This document shows positions 33,882 through 42,113 of a stretch of DNA of 46,199 nucleotides, piece by piece (position 1 is the first letter of the stretch; each line of letters begins with the position of its first letter). A program made the translations under genes and the position numbers. A model generated the notes under the pieces. The model was not told where the DNA came from, did not search any database, and was given only the letters and a program-made list of their open reading frames with translations. The stretch comes from UBA1926 sp002337215 (lineage in GTDB: Bacteria > Planctomycetota > Phycisphaerae > Phycisphaerales > UBA1924), in NCBI GenBank assembly GCA_963973795.1, contig CAXBAF010000029.1, positions 1 to 46,199 on the forward strand, in the 5' to 3' direction.

Positions 33882-34856
33882 TCAATACGCCAAACACTCC
33901 GTGATCCCCTTCCCGATCCGCTCGGCGTTCGGGAGGTACTCCAGTTCCAGCTTGTAGTACGGCATGATCGTGTCGAACCCCGTCACCCGCTGCACCGGGG
34001 CCTCGAGGTGCAGGAAGCACTTCTCCTGGATCAGGCTGCTGATCTCCGCGCCCATGCCGGCCGTCTTGGGGGCCTCGTGCACGATCACGCACCGGCCCGT
34101 CTTCGTCACGCTCTCGGTGATCGTGTCGATGTCCAAGGGGTCGATCGTCCGTAGGTCGATCAGTTCGACCGAGACGTCGTCGGGCAGGTTGTCGATTGCT
34201 TCCAGGCACTGGAAGACCGACGCGCCCCAGGTGACGACGGTGAGGTCGTCGCCGTCGCTGACGACCTTGGCTTCGCCGATCGGGATCGTGTAGTCGTCCT
34301 CGGGGACTTCCTCGCGGAAGGAGCGGTAGACCCGCTTAGGCTCGAAGAAGATGACGGGGTCGGGGTCGCGGATCGCGCTGAGCAGCAGGCCCTTCGCGTC
34401 GTAGGGCGTGCAGGGCATGACGACCTTGAGCCCCGGCGAGTGCGAGTAGATCGCCTCGGGCGAGTCGCTGTGGAGTTCGGGGGCGTGGATGCCCCCGCCC
34501 ACCGGGACGCGGACGGTCATCGGGACGGTGATGGTGCCGCGTGTGCGGTTGCGGTAGCGGGCCGCGTGGTTGACGATCTGGTCGTAGGCGGGTCCCAGGA
34601 AGCCCTCGAACTGGATCTCGGGGACGGGTCGCATGCCGCCCATGGCGAGCCCGATCGCGGCCCCGAGGATGCCCGACTCGTCGAGCGGGGTGTTCTGCAC
34701 GCGGTCGTGGCCGTGCTTGTCTGCCAGGCCCTCGGTGACGCGGAAGACGCCCCCGTTCGCGCCGACGTCTTCGCCGAGCAGGATCACGCGGTCGTCGCGT
34801 GCCATCTCGAAGTCGAGGGCGTGGTTGATTGCCTGGACGAGTGTCATCTGTGCCAT
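33882..34856 (-). CDS. pdhB: Pyruvate dehydrogenase E1 beta subunit
   Basis: This 324-residue protein matches the beta subunit of heterotetrameric 2-oxoacid dehydrogenase E1, with typical length. Landmarks are MTLVQAINHALDFEMARDD, LLGEDVGANGGVFRVTEGL, NTPLDESGILGAAIGLAMGG, then VPVGGGIHAPELHSDSPEAI and HSPGLKVVMPCTPYDAKGLL. The C-terminal domain keeps VIVHEAPKTAGMGAEI and RVTGFDT. It pairs with the E1 alpha product to bind thiamine diphosphate and decarboxylate pyruvate. It is separated from pdhA by two small genes, unlike the usual direct adjacency. Confidence 0.95.
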   Translation of the reverse strand: MAQMTLVQAINHALDFEMARDDRVILLGEDVGANGGVFRVTEGLADKHGHDRVQNTPLDESGILGAAIGLAMGGMRPVPEIQFEGFLGPAYDQIVNHAARYRNRTRGTITVPMTVRVPVGGGIHAPELHSDSPEAIYSHSPGLKVVMPCTPYDAKGLLLSAIRDPDPVIFFEPKRVYRSFREEVPEDDYTIPIGEAKVVSDGDDLTVVTWGASVFQCLEAIDNLPDDVSVELIDLRTIDPLDIDTITESVTKTGRCVIVHEAPKTAGMGAEISSLIQEKCFLHLEAPVQRVTGFDTIMPYYKLELEYLPNAERIGKGITECLAY

Positions 34857-34905
34857 GAGGCCTGTTCTCCTGAAAGGGGCCGACCCGCGGGGTGTGCGGG
34901 GCGGG

Positions 34906-35223
34906 TCATCCCCCGATCACCACCGACGAGATGATCGCCGCGTGTGTCGAATCGTTCTGCTGCTCGTCGTCGGCCAGTTGGGCCGGCGTCGGCGTTCCCG
35001 GCGAGCCGCTCGCGAGCGGCCCGAGCCCCATCAGCGCCGCCTCCTGGATCGCGAGGTTGATCAGCCCCGCGACCTCGTCGGCCTGCCCCTTGACGACCAA
35101 GCCCATCGCCCATCCGCTCACCTCGATCTGGGCCTTGTCGGCGCCCTTCTCTTTGACAGACTTGACGTAGGCCGGGTTGACCCAGTGTGTCTTGTCTTTG
35201 TGATCGATGAACTTGATGAGCAT
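34906..35223 (-). CDS. Small FlbD-like or uncharacterised protein in the pdh operon
   Basis: This 105-residue protein begins MLIKFIDHKDKTHWVNPAYV and VKSVKEKGADKAQIEVSGWA, with a later VKGQADEVAGLINLAI. That pattern loosely recalls the small FlbD-like domain (asparagine-proline near position 16, strand, then a helix ending the domain). The similarity is by eye and weak. The remainder is a Pro/Ala-rich tail ending SSVVIGG. The gene is 26 nt after the lipoprotein gene and 49 nt before pdhB. No signal peptide is present, so it is cytosolic. Its function in this operon is unknown. Confidence 0.6.
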   Translation of the reverse strand: MLIKFIDHKDKTHWVNPAYVKSVKEKGADKAQIEVSGWAMGLVVKGQADEVAGLINLAIQEAALMGLGPLASGSPGTPTPAQLADDEQQNDSTHAAIISSVVIGG

Positions 35224-35249
35224 GGGCGTCTCTCGGGGCGACGGCGGGA

Positions 35250-35744
35250 TCAGTTCCCCAGGAAGTCCGTCGCGATCGGCTTCTCGAAGATCTCGCGGAC
35301 CGCGAGCAGGGCGAGCGCGAAGCGGGCCCTGTCCTCGGCTTCGAACAGAACGGGCTCGTTCCCCTCGACCCAGCAGTAATAGCGGTACGCGTTGCTCCCG
35401 AGCGAGTCGCCGAACTTGACCTGCACGTGCACGAGCCGCGAGTCGGCCCGCTCCTCGACCGCGCCGTCGGGCTGGCTGACGGTGTACGTCGGCGCCTGGG
35501 CGACGAAGTGCATCTTGTTGTCACCGATGTAGCGGGTCTCGAGGCCGTACGACTCGGCGAGCGCCAGGATCTGCTCTTTGGCGCCGGCCTCCGATGTCTC
35601 GGCGGCGTCGTCTGACATGAGGTTGCCGTAGTGGAGCATCCCGCCGAACTGGTGGGTCTGCGTGCAGCCCGCGAGCGTCATGCCCGCGAGCACCAGCCCG
35701 ATTCCCGCGGCGGTCTTGATCCTGTCTGTGTTCCCGATTGCCAT
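35250..35744 (-). CDS. Small lipoprotein in the pdh operon
   Basis: This 164-residue protein has an N-terminal hydrophobic segment and a lipobox (TAAGIGLVLAGMTLAGC). The mature domain has a helix (EAGAKEQILALAESYGLETR) followed by strands (RLVHVQVKFGDS, YRYYCWVEGNEPVLFEAEDR) and a final helix (RFALALLAVREIFEKP). No family recognised. It is 77 nt downstream of pdhA and is followed closely by the FlbD-like gene. A lipoprotein in the middle of a cytosolic enzyme operon is odd. Confidence 0.7.
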   Translation of the reverse strand: MAIGNTDRIKTAAGIGLVLAGMTLAGCTQTHQFGGMLHYGNLMSDDAAETSEAGAKEQILALAESYGLETRYIGDNKMHFVAQAPTYTVSQPDGAVEERADSRLVHVQVKFGDSLGSNAYRYYCWVEGNEPVLFEAEDRARFALALLAVREIFEKPIATDFLGN

Positions 35745-35821
35745 ATCAGCGTTCCCTTCGTTTCGCGTTCCCTGCGATTCGCCCTGCGACTCGTCTTTTC
35801 AAATGTTCGCCTTCGATCGGG

Positions 35822-36946
35822 TCACACACGTTCGGCGTGCGCCTTGAGCCCGATCTGATCCGGGTTGATCCCGAGGCTCGAGGTCCGCATCGTGTCCCGT
35901 TGCTCGCGCAGATCGTTCGGGATCTGGGCGAACATGTGGTCGAAGAACTCGCTCTTGTCGGGGTCCGTCACGCCCTCGGCGCTCTTGACGATCTCGCCGA
36001 CGATCGTGTCGGCCCGCTCGCCGAGCGCCGCCTGCTTCTCGTCGTCCCAGAGGTCCTTGCTCACGAGGTACTTCCGTGTGCGGATCAGCGGGTCCTTCTC
36101 CATCCACGCCTCGACCTCTTTCTGGTCGCGGTAGCGGCGCGCGTCGTCCGCGGTCGTGTGGTCACCGAGGCGGTAGGTGAGCCCCTCGATAAACGAAGGG
36201 CCGTCCCCGTTGATTGCACGCTTCCGTGCATCGCTCACGGCCTTGTAGACCGCGAAGATGTCGTTGCCGTCCACGCGGATGGTCGGCATGCCGTAGGCAA
36301 ACGCCTTCTGCGCGACGGTCTCGGACGCCATCTGCTGTTCGAAGGGGACGCTGATCGCCCATTGGTTGTTCTGGCAATAGAAGATGGTGGGGACCTTGAG
36401 GACGCTCGCGAAGTTCATCGCGCCGTGGAAATCGCCCTCGCTGGTCGCGCCGTCGCCGAAGTAGGTGATGACCGCGCCCTTCTCCTTGCGGAGCTTCATC
36501 GACCAGGCGATGCCGGCGGCGTGGAGCATGTGCGTCCCGATCGGGACGCTCAGCGGTGTCATCCGCACGCCCTCGGGGATCTTGTTGCCCCGCTCGTCGC
36601 CCATCCAGTGCATCAGGATCTGGTGGTAGGGCATCCCGTGCAGGTGCATCGCGAGGTTCTCGCGGTAGCAGGGGATGACCCAGTCCGTCCCGCGGACCAT
36701 CGCCATCGCCGACCCGGCGGCGTTCGCCTCCTGGCCTTTGTTCTGGGGATAGGTGCCCATCCGCCCCGAACGCTGGAGCTTGAAGGCGATCTCGTCGAGC
36801 TGACGGCAGATCCACATCTGCTCGTACGCCTCGACGACCTGCTTGTCGGTCAGCGTGTCTTTCGCGAGCTTCTTGTCGAGCTTGCCTTCCTCGTCGAGGA
36901 TCTGCAGATACTCGATCTTCGCCTCGTAGATCGTCTCAATCGGCAT
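35822..36946 (-). CDS. pdhA: Pyruvate dehydrogenase E1 alpha subunit
   Basis: This 374-residue protein is the alpha subunit of heterotetrameric E1. The thiamine diphosphate motif starts GDGATSEGDFHGAMNFASVL and ends in NNQWAIS. Other landmarks are MGTYPQNKGQEANAAGSAMA, VIPCYRENLAMHLHG, GTHMLHAAGIAWSMKLR, and the phosphorylation-loop-like TYRLGDHTTADDARRYR. The ATG at 36946 follows GGGAGAG; the frame also reaches 36979 without a ribosome site. It is the first gene of the operon pdhA, lipoprotein, FlbD-like, pdhB, membrane protein, E2. The leader contains an inverted repeat at 36970-36994, and a -10 box (TACAAT) lies at 37020-37025. Confidence 0.95.
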   Translation of the reverse strand: MPIETIYEAKIEYLQILDEEGKLDKKLAKDTLTDKQVVEAYEQMWICRQLDEIAFKLQRSGRMGTYPQNKGQEANAAGSAMAMVRGTDWVIPCYRENLAMHLHGMPYHQILMHWMGDERGNKIPEGVRMTPLSVPIGTHMLHAAGIAWSMKLRKEKGAVITYFGDGATSEGDFHGAMNFASVLKVPTIFYCQNNQWAISVPFEQQMASETVAQKAFAYGMPTIRVDGNDIFAVYKAVSDARKRAINGDGPSFIEGLTYRLGDHTTADDARRYRDQKEVEAWMEKDPLIRTRKYLVSKDLWDDEKQAALGERADTIVGEIVKSAEGVTDPDKSEFFDHMFAQIPNDLREQRDTMRTSSLGINPDQIGLKAHAERV

Positions 36947-36969
36947 GAGCTCTCCCGGATGGTCGGATT

Positions 36970-36994
36970 TGGTTCGCACTGGTGAGACGAACCA
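36970..36994. promoter_or_regulatory. Inverted repeat in the pdhA leader
   Basis: TGGTTCG (36970-36976) and CGAACCA (36988-36994) are perfect 7-bp arms separated by 11 nt. They lie between the candidate -10 box and the pdhA start. Either a protein operator or an mRNA hairpin just upstream of the Shine-Dalgarno is possible. Confidence 0.4.
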
Positions 36995-37019
36995 CGCCCG
37001 GTGTGTAGCAACCCAGATG

Positions 37020-37025
37020 ATTGTA
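37020..37025 (-). promoter_or_regulatory. Candidate -10 box of the pdh operon
   Basis: Read on the - strand these bases are TACAAT, about 73 nt before the pdhA ATG. No good -35 element is visible upstream. Confidence 0.35.
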
Positions 37026-37175
37026 GGGGCGATGCCCGCTCGCGAACCACCGGGAGCCCGGCTCGTGGGGCCCGTTTACCAGTCCCGGCCCCGGATGCCG
37101 TCGCGGGTGGTCCGGAACATCGAAAGAATCCGGCGTTCGAGTTCCATGATCCCGGGGGCCCAGGTCCCATCATCG

Positions 37176-37505
37176 AGATTCGTCACCAGCACGCCAGGCT
37201 CGCCCACCGCCTTGGACCGGAGACCGACCAACCCGCCCCCGGCGAGCGACGAGGGCGAAGTCGTCGAGCAGTACAGCTGGTCGCCATTCGGGCGCCTGCT
37301 CGCGGTCGACGAGATGGCGGGCATCTCGGACGCGCTGCTCCCGCAGAACGGCTACACGGGCGGGCTCTACCACGACTACCGCATCGGCGTAGGCCAACAC
37401 GGGCTGTTCGCCGAGACGATGGGCGCGGAGGGGCAGGCGTTCCAGCCCCGCGCCAACCCGCTGCGGATGTTGTCATGCCGACGCTCACCAGCATCCCCGG
37501 CGTGA
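37176..37505 (+). pseudogene. RHS-repeat protein fragment
   Basis: The + strand frame reads RFVTSTPGSPTAL, then DEGEVVEQYSWSPFGRLLAVDEM, then a G-Q-H-G-L-F segment (GVGQHGLFAETMGAE). This follows the order of RHS proteins: the TDHLGSPTAL-like turn, EVVEQYSYSPFGR and the planctomycete GHQGLF block. There is no start codon or signal in frame that would make a protein, the expected R-x-R-x-Y-x-P-x-x-G-x-F core motif is missing, and the frame stops at 37505. It is best read as the remnant of a deleted RHS gene; the call is moderate because the match is by eye. Confidence 0.45.
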
Positions 37506-37543
37506 CCATTGTCGATCGTATCGAAGGGGTCACACGCCGGGCA

Positions 37544-37575
37544 GAAAGAAAAAGGGCCCGGTCGTCCCGGGCCCT
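37544..37575 (-). terminator. Intrinsic terminator of the acyl-CoA dehydrogenase gene
   Basis: AGGGCCCG (37553-37560) and CGGGCCCT (37568-37575) form a perfect 8-bp stem with a 7-nt loop. On the - strand the hairpin is followed by a T-rich run (complement of GAAAGAAAAA). It lies 44 nt after the stop codon at 37619. Confidence 0.8.
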
Positions 37576-37618
37576 GTCTCTTCGGTTTGACTGATCCAAG
37601 GCGACGCCCTCCGAGCGA

Positions 37619-39586
37619 TCACCCCTCGTCGATCTTGCTCATCCCCTCGCGGCCCGTGCCGCCCGACACGTACTGGCCGGTGATCGCGTGGAACTGCTTG
37701 ATGTGGGTCTGGTCCGGCTCGTGCCCCTTGCCGAGCAGGTCGGTCGGCGTCTTCTCGGGGATCACGAAATCGCTCGCGGGCTTCTGATCGCTCACGTCGA
37801 GCGCCGCCTTCGCCGCGATCTTCATGCTCTCGTCCGCGTTCGCCTCCAGGTTCGCGAAGGCGTTGCGGATCTCGAGCTCGGCCATGTCGAAGAAGTGCAG
37901 CGCCGCCTGCTTGTCGCGCTCGAACTCGAGCCCGCCGTGCCCGGCCCGGATGTCCTGATCCAGCTTGCTGAGCGTGCAGAGCCAGGCATGCAGGAAGATG
38001 GCCGCGTCCGCGATCCGCGCCTGGGCGCACTGGGCGCCCACCATCTTCGTGTCGTACTTCTTGCCGGTGACCTTGTAGCGGTAGGTGAACTCGCTGATCC
38101 ACTTGCTCACCCGCTTGCCCTGCTCGACAAGGCTCTGGTGCAGCCCGTCGATGTGGGGCGGGCGGCGGCGGATGCCCAGGATCACCTCCGTGAAGATCGG
38201 GATGCCCGCCTTCACGATCGCGGGGCTGAACTTGAAGTTCTCGGCGGCGAGCTTGAGGCCCAGCATGTGCTCGGCCAGCGGCTTGCCGCCCCACCCGAAG
38301 ATGAACTGCTGCATGACCTCGTTGGCGCCCTCGACGATCGTGTTGATGCGGCTGTCGCGGAAGATCCGCTCGACCTCGTTCTCGGTCATGTACCCCTCGC
38401 CGCCCATGATCTGGACCGCGTCGTTGACCGAGCGCCAGCCCATCTCCGAGCAGAACGTCTTGCAGATCGCCGTCTCGACGCGGATGTCCTCGTCGCCGCG
38501 ATCGAGGAAGCCCGTCGTCATGTAGAGCATCGCGTCCATCGCGTAGCAGTACGCGGTCATGCGCGCGACCTTCTCTTGCACCTGCTCGAAGTCCGCGAGC
38601 GCGCGCCCGAACTGGTAGCGCGTCTGCGCCCACTTGATCGCCTGGTCCTTCGCCCGCTTCGCACCGCCCAGCATGCCGGCGCTGAGCGTGCAGCGGCCGT
38701 AGTTCAGGCAGGTGAGCGCGACGTTGAGCCCCTTGCCCTCCTTGTGCAGGAGGTTGGCGCGGGGCACCTTGACGTTGTTGAACCGGATCCGAGCCTGCCA
38801 CGTGCCCCGGATGCCGCACTTCGCGCGGTTCGGGCTGTACAGGTCGATCCCCTCCATGTCCGGCGTGCAGATCACCGCGGTGACCTTGTCCTTGCCGTCG
38901 ATCTTCTGCTTCGCCATCACGGTGAACAGGCCCGAGATCGCCCCCGAGGTCGCCCACTTCTTCTCGCCGTTGAGGATGAAGTGCGAGCCGTCCTCGCTCA
39001 CCTCGATCCGCGTCTCCTGCCCCCCCGCGTCGCAGCCCACGTTGGGCTCGCTGAGGCAGAACGCGCTGAGCCAGTCGTTGGCGAGGTGGGGGAGATAATT
39101 CTTCTTCTGGTCCTCGTTGCCGAACAGCATCAGCGCCTTGCACCCGATCGACTGGTGGGCCGAGACGATCACCGCCGTCGACCCGCAGTACTTGCCGATC
39201 ATCTCGAGCACGCGGTTGTAGCTGGTGATGCCCATGCCCAGCCCGCCGTACTCCTTGGAGATCGTCATCCCCAGCACGCCCATCTTGAACAGACGCTGCA
39301 GCGCCCACTCGGGGACGTGCTGCTCCTGGTCGATCTCGATCGAGGGGTGCTCGTTCTTGAGGTAGTCCTCGAGCTCCGCGAGCAGCCGGTCGCACGCCGC
39401 GACCTCGTCGGGGTGCTCGATCGCGCGATCCGGGTAGGGGAACAGCAGGTCCGAACGCACGCCGCCCGCGAACATCGTGCGGACCACGCCCTGCTCGGCC
39501 GAGTCGGCACCAAGCAACGCCTCGGCCTCTTCGATCGTCTTGCGGTCCTGCTCGCTCAGGCCCTTCATCTGCTTCAGGTCAGCCAT
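37619..39586 (-). CDS. Long acyl-CoA dehydrogenase, VLCAD/ACAD9-like
   Basis: This 655-residue flavoprotein is longer than the 380-residue short enzymes and has a C-terminal helical extension like very-long-chain enzymes. Landmarks: GMTISKEYGGLGMGITSYNR, LSEPNVGCDAGG and GEKKWATSGAISGLFTVMAK (substrate and FAD contacts), RYQFGRALADFEQVQ, and IMGGEGYMTENEVERIFRDS followed by INTIVEGANEV, where the Glu fits the catalytic base. It introduces the first double bond into an acyl-CoA, passing electrons to ETF. GAGGAGA precedes the ATG at 39586. It ends at a strong terminator and starts 316 nt after the next upstream gene, so it has its own transcript. Confidence 0.92.
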   Translation of the reverse strand: MADLKQMKGLSEQDRKTIEEAEALLGADSAEQGVVRTMFAGGVRSDLLFPYPDRAIEHPDEVAACDRLLAELEDYLKNEHPSIEIDQEQHVPEWALQRLFKMGVLGMTISKEYGGLGMGITSYNRVLEMIGKYCGSTAVIVSAHQSIGCKALMLFGNEDQKKNYLPHLANDWLSAFCLSEPNVGCDAGGQETRIEVSEDGSHFILNGEKKWATSGAISGLFTVMAKQKIDGKDKVTAVICTPDMEGIDLYSPNRAKCGIRGTWQARIRFNNVKVPRANLLHKEGKGLNVALTCLNYGRCTLSAGMLGGAKRAKDQAIKWAQTRYQFGRALADFEQVQEKVARMTAYCYAMDAMLYMTTGFLDRGDEDIRVETAICKTFCSEMGWRSVNDAVQIMGGEGYMTENEVERIFRDSRINTIVEGANEVMQQFIFGWGGKPLAEHMLGLKLAAENFKFSPAIVKAGIPIFTEVILGIRRRPPHIDGLHQSLVEQGKRVSKWISEFTYRYKVTGKKYDTKMVGAQCAQARIADAAIFLHAWLCTLSKLDQDIRAGHGGLEFERDKQAALHFFDMAELEIRNAFANLEANADESMKIAAKAALDVSDQKPASDFVIPEKTPTDLLGKGHEPDQTHIKQFHAITGQYVSGGTGREGMSKIDEG

Positions 39587-39902
39587 GCCAGTGTCTCCTC
39601 GGGGCCGATCGCCCCGTTTGTTTTTGAATCGATCTCGCCGGTCGCGGGCATCCCCGGGCCAGGCCGAGGCATCACGCCCAACGACTCATCCGCCGGCCGG
39701 CGATCCGCGACCGCCGCCGAGGGAACCCGGTCCCATGTACCGATGAGACCGGCCACACCGCCGATCGCTCGGCTCCCTGCCCAGAGATTCACCCGATCTT
39801 TGCCACCGGATGCACGCAGGGCAAACTGTGCTAATACAGAACGTGCGAAATTGTCGCTTCTTACGCGTTTAGTACGGTCAATAATCGGGTATCTGTACCA
39901 AT
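39587..39902. other. 316-nt intergenic region with an AT-rich part
   Basis: No gene is seen. About 39790-39902 is clearly richer in A and T than its surroundings, with several TTTAGTA, AATAATC and CTAATACA words. It follows the stop of the crotonase gene and precedes the acyl-CoA dehydrogenase gene, whose promoter should lie here. No clean -35/-10 pair or palindrome could be fixed. Confidence 0.5.
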
Positions 39903-40865
39903 TCAGGCGTTCGCCGCCGGCTTCTCGGCGGCCTGGTTCCCCGCGTTGTCACCGGACGACTTCGACCCGCTCCGTGCGAAGAACGACTCGATCGCCTCCG
40001 TCGCCTCGGGTGTGTGCCGCAGCCGGACCAGGTGCTCCCGCTCCTTCTTGATCCCCGCCGACCAGCCCGACGCGATGCCCACGTCCACACACTCCGCGAC
40101 GGCCGCCGCCGACTGCGTCTTGGGAAGGTCGATCTTGAGCGCGTCGAGCGCCTCGAGCACGCCGGCCGCCCACTCGCCCCGGCCGATCCAGACGCTCGGT
40201 GCGCCGTCCCGATCGAGCTTCTTCTTGCCGTCGGGGTTCGCCCGATCCGCCACCCAGCTCGCCGCGACCTTCCGCAGATCGCCAGCCTTCTCGCACACCG
40301 CGTCGAAGAGCCCGGCCTCGGCCGCGCCGTCGAACTTCATCGGCTTGCCGACCGCCGTCATCAGGATCGCCGACCCCGGCTCGATCCGGGCCGGCAGCAT
40401 CTGCGTCCCGCCCCAACCGGGGCAGATCGAAAGCCCGGCTTCCGGCAGCCCCACCGGGTACGGCTTCCCGTCGGGCGCCGGTGCCCCGATCAGCCCGTCG
40501 CAGTGCATCGCGAGTTCGAGCCCGCCGCCCAGGGCTGCACCGTTGATCGCCGCCGCGGTCGGGTACGGCAGCCGGCTGATCTTGCCGAACACGCTCGCGC
40601 CGTACTCGAGGTACTTGTGCAGCTGCCCGTCGTCCATCGCCATGATGGACTTGAGGTCCGCCCCCGCGACGAACGACCGCTCGCTCGCCGAGGCGATGAC
40701 CAGCCCCCGCGCGTCCTTGGGCAGCGCGTCGAGCGCCGCCTCAAGTCGTTGGATCAGTTCGAGCTCCAAGACCACGACCGACTTGCCGGGCTGGTCGAGC
40801 TCGATGATGCAGATGCCGGCGTGATCGCCCTGGCCGTAGTGGATGGGAAGCGGTTCGATGGGCAT
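39903..40865 (-). CDS. Enoyl-CoA hydratase/isomerase family protein, FadB N-terminal type
   Basis: This 320-residue crotonase-fold protein resembles the hydratase half of FadB or FadJ without the dehydrogenase half. Oxyanion-hole segments are SFVAGADLKSI and NGAALGGGLELAMHCDGLI. The two catalytic-type glutamates are present (GGGLELA and GLPEAGLSICPGWGGTQ). The length and the GKSVVVLELELIQRLEAAL opening fit. ATG 40865 follows GGAGG; the frame extends to 40931 without a ribosome site. The C-terminus is a short Ala/Glu tail. It would hydrate enoyl-CoA in beta-oxidation. It stands before the acyl-CoA dehydrogenase in the same direction. Confidence 0.9.
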   Translation of the reverse strand: MPIEPLPIHYGQGDHAGICIIELDQPGKSVVVLELELIQRLEAALDALPKDARGLVIASASERSFVAGADLKSIMAMDDGQLHKYLEYGASVFGKISRLPYPTAAAINGAALGGGLELAMHCDGLIGAPAPDGKPYPVGLPEAGLSICPGWGGTQMLPARIEPGSAILMTAVGKPMKFDGAAEAGLFDAVCEKAGDLRKVAASWVADRANPDGKKKLDRDGAPSVWIGRGEWAAGVLEALDALKIDLPKTQSAAAVAECVDVGIASGWSAGIKKEREHLVRLRHTPEATEAIESFFARSGSKSSGDNAGNQAAEKPAANA

Positions 40866-40997
40866 GGGGTCCTCCGTGAGCCTTTCCGCGGCTGCGCCGC
40901 GACGCGTGCGCACGATAGCGCTCGTTCTCACCCGTCGCGACCCGGGCCCTGATCCACCTGCGTGCGTCGGCTCACCGCAGAGTGAGACCCAGCAGGT

Positions 40998-41213
40998 TTA
41001 CGACGCGTTCGGCTTCACCGGGCAGGTCCGCACATTCAGCAGGCAATACGCCGGGCAGATTCCCACCGCCCCCGTCGCCAGCAGCACAAGGCCCACAATC
41101 CCGACGAGAATCCCGAACAGGCTCCCGAACCCGAGCAACTGCCACGCGACCAGGATCAGCACGATCCCGAGCACCACCCGGATCACACGGTCGGCCGTTC
41201 CTTCATTGGTCAT
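40998..41213 (-). CDS. DUF2892 inner membrane protein
   Basis: This 71-residue protein has the DUF2892 pattern: a short N-terminal polar helix (GTADRVIRVVLGIVLILVAW), a second hydrophobic segment (LFGILVGIVGLVLLATGAVG) and the Cys-containing end GICPAYCLLNVRTC. Related domains are found at the end of YgaP rhodanese proteins and as single small proteins. AAGGAGG precedes the ATG at a good distance. It is 132 nt from the crotonase gene downstream and 101 nt from the hydratase upstream. Its function is unknown. Confidence 0.85.
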   Translation of the reverse strand: MTNEGTADRVIRVVLGIVLILVAWQLLGFGSLFGILVGIVGLVLLATGAVGICPAYCLLNVRTCPVKPNAS

Positions 41214-41234
41214 CGCGAACCTCCTTGCACCCGC

Positions 41235-41240
41235 ATAATA
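41235..41240 (-). promoter_or_regulatory. Candidate -10 box of the DUF2892 gene
   Basis: Read on the - strand the bases are TATTAT, about 21 nt before the ATG and followed by the Shine-Dalgarno AAGGAGG. It suggests the small gene has its own transcript. Confidence 0.4.
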
Positions 41241-41314
41241 GGGGCGGGATCGGGACCAAAGAGTCCACTTTTGATCGATCGTTCGCAGCGATGGCGTCGA
41301 AACTCAACCGACGG

Positions 41315-42085
41315 TTACTTCAGCCGGGCCGCGAGATTCGCCTGCGCCGCATCCGTCGCCACGATCGTCGCGCTCAACTGCGCCCCCCGCAGCACGAGGT
41401 CCTTGTCCCGCGAGCGGTCCAGGTCGTTGAGCAGCGACTTGGTGGCCGCGAGCGCCTCAGGACCCGCGGCCGCGTACCGACGCACAACCTCGTCCGTCGC
41501 CGCGTCCAGATCGTCCCGGGTCGGGCACACGACATCCGCGATGCCGATCTCGCCCGCGCGGGCGCCGCTCATCACACCGCCCCGCAACAGGACCGCTCGT
41601 GCGGGCCCGCCCCCGATCTTGCGCACGAGCCAGGGCGCGACCACCGCCGGGCACAGGCCCAGATCGACCTCGGGAAACCCGAGTTTCGCGTCCGCGTGCG
41701 TGATGACGAGGTCCGCGACGCAGGCGAGGCCGCACCCGCCCCCGATCGCTGCGCCGTTGACTTTCGCGACCACGACGCAGGGCAGGCAGCGGATGCGGAC
41801 CGTGAGCCGACCGAGGCTCGCGAGCAGCCGCTTGGGGAGCATGGGCTCCCCGCTCCCGCCCGAAGACTTGTCGATCACGATCTGCTTGAGGTCCATCCCC
41901 GCGCAGAACGCACGCCCTGTGCCGGTGATGACGGTGACGATAACGCCCGCGGCCTCTTCGAGACGGTCCACGCACACGTGCAGCGCCTCGAGCATCTCGA
42001 CGCTCATCGCGTTCCGCTGCTCGGGCCGGTTGATCGTCAGCGTCGCGATCGGCCCATCGATTTCCAGTGTCGCCAGTTCACTCAT
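41315..42085 (-). CDS. Enoyl-CoA hydratase family protein, methylglutaconyl-CoA hydratase-like
   Basis: This 256-residue crotonase has RPEQRNAMSVEMLEALHVCV, FCAGMDLKQI and NGAAIGGGCGLACVADLVIT. The second catalytic-type Glu is present (GFPEVDLGLCPAVVAPWLVR), while the first position is Gly (GGGCGLA). That pattern and the LCPAVVAPWLV segment resemble LiuC-type methylglutaconyl-CoA hydratases of leucine breakdown, which fits the HMG-CoA lyase two genes upstream. The assignment is by motif and context only. It follows the second crotonase gene by 28 nt. Confidence 0.85.
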   Translation of the reverse strand: MSELATLEIDGPIATLTINRPEQRNAMSVEMLEALHVCVDRLEEAAGVIVTVITGTGRAFCAGMDLKQIVIDKSSGGSGEPMLPKRLLASLGRLTVRIRCLPCVVVAKVNGAAIGGGCGLACVADLVITHADAKLGFPEVDLGLCPAVVAPWLVRKIGGGPARAVLLRGGVMSGARAGEIGIADVVCPTRDDLDAATDEVVRRYAAAGPEALAATKSLLNDLDRSRDKDLVLRGAQLSATIVATDAAQANLAARLK

Positions 42086-42113
42086 CCGCGTCTCTCGTTC
42101 CTTGCTTGACCAA

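Larger units (their letters stand above)
36947..37618. other. 672-nt region between pdhA and the acyl-CoA dehydrogenase gene
   Basis: This stretch holds the pdh operon promoter and leader, an RHS relic on the + strand (37176-37505) and the terminator of the acyl-CoA dehydrogenase gene (37544-37575). I see no intact gene in it. Confidence 0.6.

Noticed and set aside
37076..37324. An 82-codon ORF on the - strand between pdhA and the acyl-CoA dehydrogenase gene.
   Set aside because: It lies largely antisense to the RHS relic, matches no family I know and has no ribosome site; coding on the + strand explains the frame better.
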